Shown piece by piece: positions 1 to 9,009 of a DNA stretch of 64,000 nucleotides (its first letter is position 1; every line of letters begins with the position of its first letter). This DNA comes from Paramecium sonneborni. Lineage: Eukaryota > Ciliophora > Oligohymenophorea > Peniculida > Parameciidae. A program made the translations under genes and the position numbers. The notes beneath the pieces are model-generated. The model was not told where the DNA came from. It did no database searches and saw only the letters and a list, made by a program, of their open reading frames with translations. The DNA is taken from the NCBI GenBank assembly GCA_905182985.1, contig CAJJDN010000189.1:74480-138479 (forward strand), in the 5' to 3' direction.

Positions 1-389
1 ACTCATATTATTACTAATTTGCTATTGAAATAAATAGAACTTAACTCAAATTGAATTCTTCATTTACATAATTATCTAAAAATTTTTTATTTTATTCAGG
101 ATCTAGAACCTCTAATAACGCAGAATCAACTATATATTGATTAATCTTATCTATCTCATCTAGTAAGATAACTGGATTCATACATTTTGCTTCTTCATTG
201 CTTCCATTATCACTCCTCCCTATGCTTCTACATAAGTCATTCGGTTACCTCTTATCTATGCTTCATCTGATACTCCACCTAGTGATATCTTTTAAAAAAG
301 GTCTCCCAAAGACTCAGCTATGCTCTATGCTAATACTCCAGGATTACCATGTAAACATATTATAGATTAGTAGATTATTTATACTTCTT
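1..389 (-). pseudogene. Lon-type AAA+ protease, decayed internal fragment
   Basis: Minus-strand translation with TAA/TAG as Gln gives the ATPase core of a mitochondrial-type Lon protease, the ATP-dependent enzyme that degrades damaged matrix proteins. In order it shows IICLHGNPGV, SLGDLFQKISLGGVSDEA, IRGNRMTYVEA, NPVILLDEIDKI (Walker B) and LLEVLDPEQNKKFLDNYV, then runs off the window edge. The Walker A loop, normally GPPGVGKTS, is broken: NPGV runs straight into LAQSIA, so GKTS and the ATP-binding lysine are missing. A frameshift with TGA lies near 178-182, between EAMKKQN and NPVILL. An in-frame TGA near 388 closes the upstream side. The TAA codon at the Q of DPEQN is good evidence for the ciliate code. 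Family assignment is confident and loss of function very likely. Confidence 0.85.
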
Positions 390-427
390 ATCATTTCATA
401 TATTTTTATTAATCTAATATATATTAT

Positions 428-755
428 AACAATTTTATTGCTAAAAATTATAAAATACGCTATTTTGCCATCTTCAATCCATGATGTGTCTTATCCAATA
501 TCTCTTTACATTAAAACATACTCATACTCTCTGGATTAAAACATACTCATACTCTCTGGATGTATTATTCCCCATAGTAATGATTCTAAATATTATTTTT
601 AGTATTCCTATTATCTCAGAAATAAATTCTGTTTTAGTTTTTATTCCAATTCCTTGTTTGTTGTATATTATGACATTTTATGATTCAAATACTACATCAA
701 TGTTTATATTCTTTCATTGTAACAATATAATTTTTACAATTTTCTTATTTTCCAT
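428..755 (-). pseudogene. SET-domain protein fragment
   Basis: From ATG at 755, minus-strand reading gives a short stretch resembling a SET lysine methyltransferase domain. NKQGIGIKTKTEFISEIIGI fits the start of SET (GxGxxxxxxIxxxxxIxEYxGE). DTSWIEDGKIAYFIIFSN fits the later GNIARFINHSC motif, with Asn-His replaced by Ile-Phe. Between them the frame is broken by a perfect 25-bp tandem duplication; reading across with a single copy joins the two halves in frame. One TGA lies early, after KIILLQ. The catalytic NHSC core is not preserved, so the fragment should be inactive even apart from the breaks. Assignment rests on two motif matches and is moderate. It lies tail-to-head with the Lon fragment and 22 bp from the divergent polymerase fragment. 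Confidence 0.5.
510..559. repeat. 25-bp perfect tandem duplication
   Basis: Positions 510-534 and 535-559 are identical 25-mers beginning ATTAAAACATACTC. Because 25 is not a multiple of three, the duplication shifts the minus-strand SET frame. Skipping one copy reconnects SREYEYVL with MQRDIGQDTSW. Confidence 0.95.
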
Positions 756-776
756 TACAATTGTTCAAAAATGATT

Positions 777-1690
777 GCTTCTTTAAATGTACCCAAAATA
801 TCAGAATCATTACTTATTGACATAATATTATTTTAGAATATTTAAAGAAAATTGAAGAATTATAAATGAAAGATACTTCTATTTACAAATATTTTAGTAT
901 AGAATATTGCAATAAATAATTTGATGTTCCTAATATTGTTGATTCTTTAAAAGCTTACTTAAATATTGGAATGGATAATAATATAAGGAGTATTATAAAA
1001 ATTAAAGTAAAGAGGATTAAAGTAGCTTAGAAAAATAACAACAATTCTTGTTGAAAAGCTGCTATAGTATTAGGAATAATAGATAAGTATACATTATTAA
1101 AACCTAATGAAATTTATTGTTTAGTTTAAGATGAAAATAATGAATCATAACATGAACCTGAAAATATTTAAGGTGAAATATTAGTTACAAGAAATTGTTG
1201 TTTACATCCAGGAGATATTAGAAAACTTAAAGCAAGGAGAAATATTATAAAGAAATGTTAATAAGAATCCATATTTATAGTTGATTAATTGTTTAATATT
1301 TCCAGCAACTGGAAATTCTCTTCCTTGTTAAATTGCAAGAGGATATCTTGATAGTAATTTATATTTTATTTGTTGGGATAGTAGATTACTACCTCAAACC
1401 TATCGTTTATGATGAAAAAAAAGTTAATTCTGTTTAACCTAAAAAGATTGATTTTAAAGAAAATAATAAAAGTTTAATGAAAATATTGAAAGAAATTTTG
1501 AGTTGACATGGTGAAGCTGTTTATTTTGTTAAAACTGGAAAATAAGTCTTTTTAGATCTTAAATCCCTTTCTCAACGTATAGATCCTTTTATTATTATTT
1601 TTTAGTTTTTCCTGATTATATGGAGAAAGAATAATCTGTAACCTAACAATTATTGGAAAATTATATAGGTAAATTGCATATTTAGGAGAC
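777..1690 (+). pseudogene. Eukaryotic RNA-dependent RNA polymerase (RDR type), decayed
   Basis: RDR enzymes copy RNA into double-stranded RNA for small-RNA silencing. Plus-strand reading gives QFDVPNIVDSLKAYLNIGMD, then KAAIVLGIIDKYTLLKPNE, then GEILVTRNCCLHPGDIRKLK (family hallmark VxVTRNPCLHPGD). After a frameshift near 1290 comes ARGYLDSNLYFICWDSRLLP. This aligns with the active-site region GSDLDGDxYFVxWD, but the metal-binding DLDGD reads LDSN. The C-terminal signature follows at 1506-1690: EAVYFVKTGKQVFLD (compare AVDFPKTG), DYMEK and LLENYIGKL. The segment usually found between the active site and that signature is mostly missing. One TGA interrupts NNNNSC/KAAI. Some Paramecium RDR paralogues are known to have divergent catalytic motifs, so LDSN alone might not mean death, but the frameshifts and deletion do. 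Confidence 0.82.
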
Positions 1691-1785
1691 AAATCAGATA
1701 ATATTTTATATTTAGGTTTTAATTAACATAACTTACCTCTTATTAATTACAGATTATTGTATATTTTGATAAAATAATTAAATAA

Positions 1786-4300
1786 AATATCAAAATTGCA
1801 ATCAATTTAGAAGAAATTAAAGAATAAAAATACAAAATTAAAGAATAACAATAAGAAATGAAAGATTGGAAATAAGTAATATAAGAATAATAATAAGAAA
1901 TTAAAGAAAAAAAATAAGAAATAGAAAAATTACAATAAGCAATTAAAGAATAATAATAAGAAATTAAAGAAGAATAATTAAACTAAGAAATAATTTGGAT
2001 TAATTAAAAATTACATTAATGATAACTATAAAAGACATTTTGAATCTTCAATAAAATTGATTTTGCATATTTTTGAAACCGTCTTTGGAATAACTCAAAT
2101 TTTTGTAGTTAAGAGTGAATTTGAAATTTATAGAGGAAATTTTAGCAGTATAAAAAGGTGATGGATTATATCAAAAGGTAGATTAATTTGTAATTAAAAT
2201 TAGAAAAAGTTGAATGTATAAAAATACTAGAAGCGAATAATTGCATTAATTATTCAATTACATTAAGAATTAGAACGCAAATTATAGACACTCTCTGATA
2301 TTGAAAAAATGTAACGAATTTCTTTAATCAATTTCATTTTATAGTTGTAAACAAAAACTAAAAGATAAAAATAAATTAATTTGATAAAAAAATAAATAAT
2401 TATATTTATCATTACTACAACATATTCTCTAAATTCTCATCCTTATCCAACTTACACTATATTAGGAGAGTTTATTGAATAATTGATAAATTAAATAAGT
2501 TCTTTTGATGATTCGAAAATTCTCATGAGGACTCATACTATTTGGTATAGGGATTTGGATAATATCTATTTTGAAAGGATTTAATAAAGATATTTAGGAA
2601 TGATTTAGAAGAACTTATTTGACTAGGTTTATCAAAAGTTTATAATATGAAATATTCTTAGTGTTATATTAAGTATTTTAATAAAATTATAATAACAATA
2701 TTTATTATGAAGAATCCATATCGCGTAAGACTACAAATTTTAGGAATCAAAGTAAATGATGAAAAGGAATATTATGAAATTTCAGAAAGCTTTGAAAATA
2801 CTTAAAAGGAGTTTTCTTTGAACCATAATGGATAGAGTTTAGGAATTTATATGAATCGATTAGAATATTATATTAGAAACAATTATATGAAAGAAGGAAA
2901 AGAAGTAAAAGGAAAATTGATTTTTAGTAATTGAATTCATAATAATATTTCATTTTACAATTACATTCTTCGTTAGTTAGTGGATAAATCTAATGTATTA
3001 ATTATAGATGATAATTTCATTAAGCTTGATGGATAATTTTTTTATAAAAATTAAAATTCATGTGAGATTTTGATTATTAGATTGAAAATACAAATATTTT
3101 ATTAAGAATAAATTAAATTTCAAAATTTTTTTGGAAAGTATAAATTTGGAGAAAAAGAATTTAAAAGAAAACATTCAGTAAAAAAAATGAATTAAGTTAA
3201 AATAAGAATAATTTGAAAGACTTTAAAGAAAAAGTTGATGAACTAAATAACATCATTAAATTTAGCCTTAATATCCTTAAATAGATATTGCTATATTGTA
3301 AAGTCATCCTATCGTAAATTAAGAGGAGAAACACGTATCTTTAGTATGTTATTATGAAGACATTTATAATTTTAAAAAGAAGATATCTGATTTGAATAAA
3401 AAAGTTTACATATCTTATTACTTAAGCTAATAAAGTAAATTTGAGTTGGGTATTAAAATATAATCCAAAGATTATTCATATTATATCTCATGGTGAACAT
3501 GATAATGATTAATTAAATTAATATTTACAATTTGAAAATAATTGTATGGATGATTAAGTATATGATTAGTAAAAGATAGTGAAGGATTCTAAATAGTGAT
3601 TAGTTTTTCTAGCTTGTTGGAGAAATAGCTAAGAGTATATAATAATATGCAACTACAATAACAATTGATAAGGATCTTAAAATGTTAGATAATGCAGGTA
3701 TATTCTATTTCTAATGGTTATATGAAAATTTATTATCAAATACAACTTTATTGGATAGTTCAATAAGTAAAATAATAAGTTCAGGATAGACTTGGAGATA
3801 GTAATAATTAATATGGTTGTAGTCATTCTCAAAGAAAGGCATGTAAAGAATTATTTGCATATTCTGGTTTATGTTTTTATCATTTAGCAGATTGTAAATG
3901 CCAAGAATCTATATTGATCTAAGATTAATTGTCACATTTGTGGGGAACAGATTCAAATGAAAAATTTTTAAAAGTTAATAATTCTATTAAAAATTAATTA
4001 AAAGATGAATAAATTTAAGAAATTTATTAAAAAAATTAAATGAATTTTCTGAAAATGGCATTCTTAAAGTATGCTGCTGTGAATTAGCAGAAAAAATTAA
4101 AGATAATGTTATCTCTTAGATTTAACATACAGAATCAGAAAAATTTCAAATATTTCAATCTAATTTTAATTAAGCCAAAATTTTTGAAAATGTTGAGTAA
4201 GGTGATATGATTGAAATTCATAAAATTTCTTGGGAAGAATAATATTTCATTGAGATGCTAAAGTTATATATTAATTATTGACTGAAAATTTTTTATAATA
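1786..4300 (+). pseudogene. Coiled-coil protein with C-terminal CHAT (caspase-like) domain, decayed
   Basis: A Gln/Glu/Lys heptad coiled coil (IKEQQQEMKDWKQVIQEQQQ, 1815-2000) is followed by a frame open from about 1994 to 2650 with one TGA (FSSIKR/WIISK). A second open frame starts with ATG 2707 (MKNPYRVRLQILGIKVNDEK) and has one TGA near 2932. From about 3290 come HPIVNQEEKHVSLVCYYED, then LKYNPKIIHIISHG and, in the next frame, LVFLACWRNSQ. This is the CHAT peptidase pattern: strand-HxxxHG, acidic LQFEN, strand-SAC. The candidate catalytic His is codon 3489-3491 and Cys 3615-3617. A Cys/His-rich tail (CSHSQRKACKELFAYSGLC, then HLADCKC) follows at 3812-3906. At least four frame breaks separate the blocks. 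CHAT is moderate; the single-gene model is inferred from order and spacing. Confidence 0.55.
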
Positions 4301-4425
4301 AAAAAGAAAAATAAATAATTGTAATATCTGCTGGTATTTATAAAATTTGTCATCAAATTTCTAAATATTTTAAAGATTTTAAGTTTAGGAAATTAAAATT
4401 TTACAAAAAAAATGAAATTGACTTT

Positions 4426-6364
4426 ATAAAAAATTGGATAATTATATTAAAGAAAATTTGAATAAATATTGGTTATATTTTTATAATTTACCAAATCAAT
4501 TAAGAACTTTTTTAATAAACCTAAACTTAGTTAATTGAATTAAATGATAAAGGAGCAGTAATTCTAATTTCAGATTCAGAATAAGTAAATTTAAATTAAT
4601 AAAAATGATATTGAATATGAGATTTTATAAATTAATTTATAATTATTTAAACTTGAATAAAATATATCTATCAATTAGGTTAACTAAATACAATTTTCAA
4701 TTCCTTAATAAGTCCTTAGACTTTTCTTTTATTTAAAGAACTCCAACATAATTTCAACTAAGCAAGTCTTTTGGATGATTCTTCATCTTTTTTTTTTTCT
4801 AATTCTTGTAATTAATACATATCATTTAGAAAGGATTTTTCAAAATCATTCTTTCTAATTGTCTCATTAGTTGTTAGATCTTTTCTAATCATATTTAGAT
4901 GACATAAGAAAAATGCAGTTAATGAGATAAAAAAAATAAGACACGCAAATATTATGAATACAAAAAATGTTTTTTTATTGCTTATGACAGTAAATACTCT
5001 TAAAAAAGTTGCCTAATGGATTTCTCTAGTTACAGCATTTTTATATGTTAATTTAAATTATGATTACTTTTAAGCTATTCCAAACAAGCAAAGAATTCCA
5101 GCAATCACTCAATAAATAAAGAAAAGTATATGTAATTATTCTACCGAATACATTATCTAACCCAAATACAATGATCATCAAATTTACTTACACAAACATT
5201 ACAAATACGACAATGTTTATTTCTTGCTGGTTTTATAATTTTACATGTTGTAAATGTAGTATTTTATTTATATTATACTTTATCATAGTATTTTTAGTAT
5301 TATTTCACATATTCATTTATTATTTTCTTTATTTACTATTCCTGGACTAGTTGTGCATGTTTTATATAAAAATACTAGACTTCCACAAACAGTANATAAA
5401 AAATTGGATAATTATATTAAAGAAAATTTGAATAAATATTGGTTATATTTTTATAATTTACCAAATCAATTAAGAACTTTTTTAATAAACCTAAACTTAG
5501 TTAATTGAATTAAATGATAAAGGAGCAGTAATTCTAATTTCAGATTCAGAATAAGTAAATTTAAATTAATAAAAATGATATTGAATATGAGATTTTATAA
5601 ATTAATTTATAATTATTTAAACTTGAATAAAATATATCTATCAATTAGGTTAACTAAATACAATTTTCAATTCCTTAATAAGTCCTTAGACTTTTCTTTT
5701 ATTTAAAGAACTCCAACATAATTTCAACTAAGCAAGTCTTTTGGATGATTCTTCATCTTTTTTTTTTTCTAATTCTTGTAATTAATACATATCATTTAGA
5801 AAGGATTTTTCAAAATCATTCTTTCTAATTGTCTCATTAGTTGTTAGATCTTTTCTAATCATATTTAGATGACATAAGAAAAATGCAGTTAATGAGATAA
5901 AAAAAATAAGACACGCAAATATTATGAATACAAAAAATGTTTTTTTATTGCTTATGACAGTAAATACTCTTAAAAAAGTTGCCTAATGGATTTCTCTAGT
6001 TACAGCATTTTTATATGTTAATTTAAATTATGATTACTTTTAAGCTATTCCAAACAAGCAAAGAATTCCAGCAATCACTCAATAAATAAAGAAAAGTATA
6101 TGTAATTATTCTACCGAATACATTATCTAACCCAAATACAATGATCATCAAATTTACTTACACAAACATTACAAATACGACAATGTTTATTTCTTGCTGG
6201 TTTTATAATTTTACATGTTGTAAATGTAGTATTTTATTTATATTATACTTTATCATAGTATTTTTAGTATTATTTCACATATTCATTTATTATTTTCTTT
6301 ATTTACTATTCCTGGACTAGTTGTGCATGTTTTATATAAAAATACTAGACTTCCACAAACAGTA
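4426..6364. repeat. Direct 969-bp duplication around single-N gap (probable assembly artefact)
   Basis: 4426-5394 and 5396-6364 match base for base where compared, separated by one n at 5395. The duplication starts inside non-coding DNA, ends inside the DHHC gene, and has no element between its copies. It repeats the 3' half of the DHHC gene. The best reading is two contigs whose overlapping ends were joined with a placeholder N instead of being merged. Confidence 0.93.
4671..5394 (-). pseudogene. Second copy of the DHHC gene 3' part (artefact copy)
   Basis: This is the left copy of the C-terminal part of the DHHC gene at 5641-6714, cut at the N gap. It encodes the [14 protein letters not shown] region, the TM segments, DLTTNETIRKN and the end ...VFSQPN-TGA (4671). 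It should not be counted as a separate gene. Confidence 0.85.
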
Positions 6365-6714
6365 TTCATATGACTTACATAAGGAGTATCTCCAAAATGT
6401 TTTAGTAATCCAACATAATATAAAATACAAATGCTATTCAAAATATAAAAAAATATGCAATTTATCCTAGTCGATTGTTTGTGTAGAAAACATAATTGTA
6501 TAAATCTGAAAACTTCTTAAATATTTTATTACCAAATAATTATCTTTTTAATGAGTCTAAATATATTATACTTTAAAATAGAAAAGCCATTATCATATAC
6601 TTTCCTTCTAATCATTCCCATAGGAGTTTTGGAATTAGAATCTGTGCAAACTAACATATACATAAAAAAGCCTGTAGTTAAAGCGAAAAAAATGAAAAGC
6701 AATATTTCGTCCAT
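5641..6714 (-). pseudogene. DHHC-type protein S-acyltransferase, frameshifted, DDHC core
   Basis: DHHC enzymes are multipass membrane proteins that palmitoylate cysteines. From ATG 6714 the order is: TM helix (LLFIFFALTTGFFMYML), loop with SKTPMGMIRRKVY, a second hydrophobic pair, CTTSPGIVNKENN, then [39 protein letters not shown], two more TM segments, and DLTTNETIRKN, the family's TTxE motif. The end is FSQPN-TGA (5641-5643). Layout and length (about 355 codons) are normal for the family. Defects: TGA and frameshift after KENNK (about 6282), a second shift after FSLFIE, and an active-site motif reading DDHC instead of DHHC. No GT-AG pair of normal Paramecium intron length restores the frame at either break. 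The frame stays open upstream into the B-box fragment. Confidence 0.9.
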
Positions 6715-6716
6715 AA

Positions 6717-7171
6717 TATAAAAATATTGAGTTTATAATAAAAATAATATCTAATTTGTTAATTCATATTTAGATAACTTCAATTTATTTTTATGTATTG
6801 ATTGGTTAGTCTTTATTTCCAATTGCTATATATTTTTACTATTATATATTGCTTAAGTTAAGTTTCTTAAACTTTCAGAAATCATCAAATTCAATTACAA
6901 TTTATTCTTTTCAAATGAAAATAGAAAAGGAGATCGTTCATTATATTAACTCCAATCAAACTTCTTTGATAATTATGTTACCTACTTACATCTCTGTTGA
7001 TCATAATACTCTTTTGCTTATTGCTAAACTTGGTTTATTACTATAGAAATTTTTTGGGTTACTTCAATATGATTCTTATGATTTCCATTTTTAAAACATT
7101 CAATACAACACAAAGGCTCCTCTACATATAAACTAGATTTATTTTTTATGTGTATTACAAGTTAAACCCAT
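6717..7171 (-). pseudogene. B-box-like zinc-finger protein fragment
   Basis: From ATG 7171, MGLTCNTHKKQIQFIC and, after a one-base shift, YVEEPLCCIECFKNGNHKNH give the Cys/His spacing of a B-box zinc finger (CxxH...C...CxxC...HxxH). A Lys/Gln/Asn-rich, probably helical tail follows (IEVTQKISIVINQVQQQAKE). From about 7125 the frame has no TGA and runs in phase into the DHHC start codon at 6714, so no stop separates the two. In this AT-rich DNA an open run of that length can occur by chance. A frameshift within the finger makes this a probable pseudogene. The short B-box motif gives only moderate confidence. Confidence 0.5.
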
Positions 7172-7559
7172 TTTTGATAAAATAAACTATAACTACATTC
7201 TATATTAAGTATATATTATAAAAAATAATACTTATTTTCACCTACATCAAATTACTTTCTAATTGAAATCCTTAATCAAATTTTATAAAGTAACATAATA
7301 CAGTCTTTTAAGAATATTAATAATAAGATTTCCATTCTCCTTTATTGAATATTGCTATATTTATTATTGGTAATTGGTAGTCCTAGTGAATAAATCAATT
7401 AAAACCTTCTAACAGATTTCTATTTGAAAGCAAAACAAAAAAAGGACATTTATCAATTTAACAATTTATAAATAAACATAGTTTACTTTAAAATGTTTTT
7501 CTTCTTTTTATTTTTGTGAAGAATATCTTAATTGTGTTAATTACGGATTTAATAATCTA
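7172..7559. other. No gene supported
   Basis: AT-rich sequence between the B-box fragment and the next membrane-protein gene. I see no motif or long frame under the ciliate code. Confidence 0.6.
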
Positions 7560-8919
7560 AAAAAGATGAAGAAAATATTAGCTTTTATAAATTCTGTTAG
7601 TCTATTAAATTTACTTAAAAAATTTTACTAGATTGCGCAAACTTTTATTTGATATTGTCTTTTTATAAGCTTTATTTTAAACACGATTTGATAAATTTTC
7701 AAACTATCTATTATCTTATATCATATATTTGATGATATAAGTGTTATATAGAAAATTGGATTGAGCTTTTAACAATTTAACAATATATCTGTTTTTATTG
7801 CTAATTTATTTAATAATCAATTTTTTTCTTTAAATTTGATTATGGTTGAGGAGAAAGACAAAATTTTTTATTTGAATTTGCAATTTATTTTAACTCTATT
7901 AGAATATATTCTAGTGCTAATAATTAATTTTTATGCAACTAACATTTCTCTAAAAATAATAGCTTCTGGTTGATTGATTGGTATTACTATAGGATTTATT
8001 GTTACTGTTGAAGATTGAACAATTTAATCAAGATGTTTTTTAAGTTTAACAAAATTAAATTTAAAGATGACTTGGTTAATGACTTTTATTTCATTATAAT
8101 TTCTCTTACATATTACTTTAACTATGGAGCTGTTAAAACTAACATATAATTCTTTAACAATAGATTAAGAAATTATATTTCAACAAAAATTAGAAGATTG
8201 GTTGGGTCTTTTGTCATAAATCAGACAGTCTAGAATTATTATCTTCTTTGCCATTATTCAATTATAATAAATATCTTATAGAGTGGTTCAATCTCTAAAG
8301 GTATAGTAGGAAAATAAAAAAATAATTTTACTAAAGTCATCATTACTAATTCATAAGATTGGCCAACAGCTTTAAATAATCAATTTTTTTCCTTATTCCA
8401 AGACTTTATTAAGTTTAGAAGTTAACTTTATTGGATATTTTAAATATATATTCAAGTTATATTTTCGAACAAATGATTTATAATATTAATTTTCTTAAAA
8501 ATGATATTCATATGATTAATTAATTAGAATTCTTAACTAGTTATTAAGGCAAGAATTTCTCCTTTATAATTAATTAACTATTTAGAAATATTTTAAGAAG
8601 ATTAATTGACATGTTAAAAAAGATATATTCATTCATTTACAATTATGATCATATTATTAAGTTTCGTTTTACTATCAATCCATTTCTAAAAACTATTAAT
8701 GAATTACCAAAGAATAATAATAATTATATTTATAAATCAATTATTATGCTTCTATATAATTAAATATTGTCCTACATAAAGATGACCTCTTCTGAAATTA
8801 AAATTATTATATTCAATAATAAAAATTATAAATTCAAACTATAATAAATATTTAGCTTAGAATAGCATCTGTTTTTCTTTTTGATTTCAATTAAAATTAA
8901 AAAAGTTTAATTACAATGA
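7560..8919 (+). pseudogene. Polytopic membrane protein of unknown function, in-frame TGAs
   Basis: An N-terminal hydrophobic region (7560-7840, poorly preserved) leads to an open frame from ATG 7842 to TGA 8502. It has hydrophobic segments such as LNLQFILTLLEYILVLIINF, IIASG-TGA-LIGITIGFIVTV and LMTFISLQFLLHITLTM, then IDQEIIFQQKLEDWLGLLS. After one frame change near 8434-8500 the frame continues from ATG 8473 (MIYNINFLKNDIHMINQLEF) through INQLFRNILRRLIDMLKKI to LISIKIKKVQLQ-TGA (8917-8919). Two TGAs (in SG-x-LI and ED-x-TIQS) fall where Trp would fit. Several membrane segments followed by a long helical cytoplasmic part suggest a sensor-type protein, but I see no kinase or cyclase catalytic motif. 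I do not recognise the family. Confidence 0.5.
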
Positions 8920-9009
8920 ATAATCTTTGTTAATAACATGGGAATCAAAGTATTACTCATATATGCACTTATAATCATAAATGCTAAAAACTTATGTGTC
9001 CTCTAAGTT

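Noticed and set aside
481..774. 97-codon plus-strand frame in the standard code
   Set aside because: It is antisense to the SET-like minus frame, includes the 25-bp duplication and has no features; hydrophobic composition is expected from AT-rich DNA.
6250..6320. An intron explaining the first DHHC frameshift
   Set aside because: GT-AG pairs of 20-35 nt around the site either leave the TGA in place or do not restore phase.
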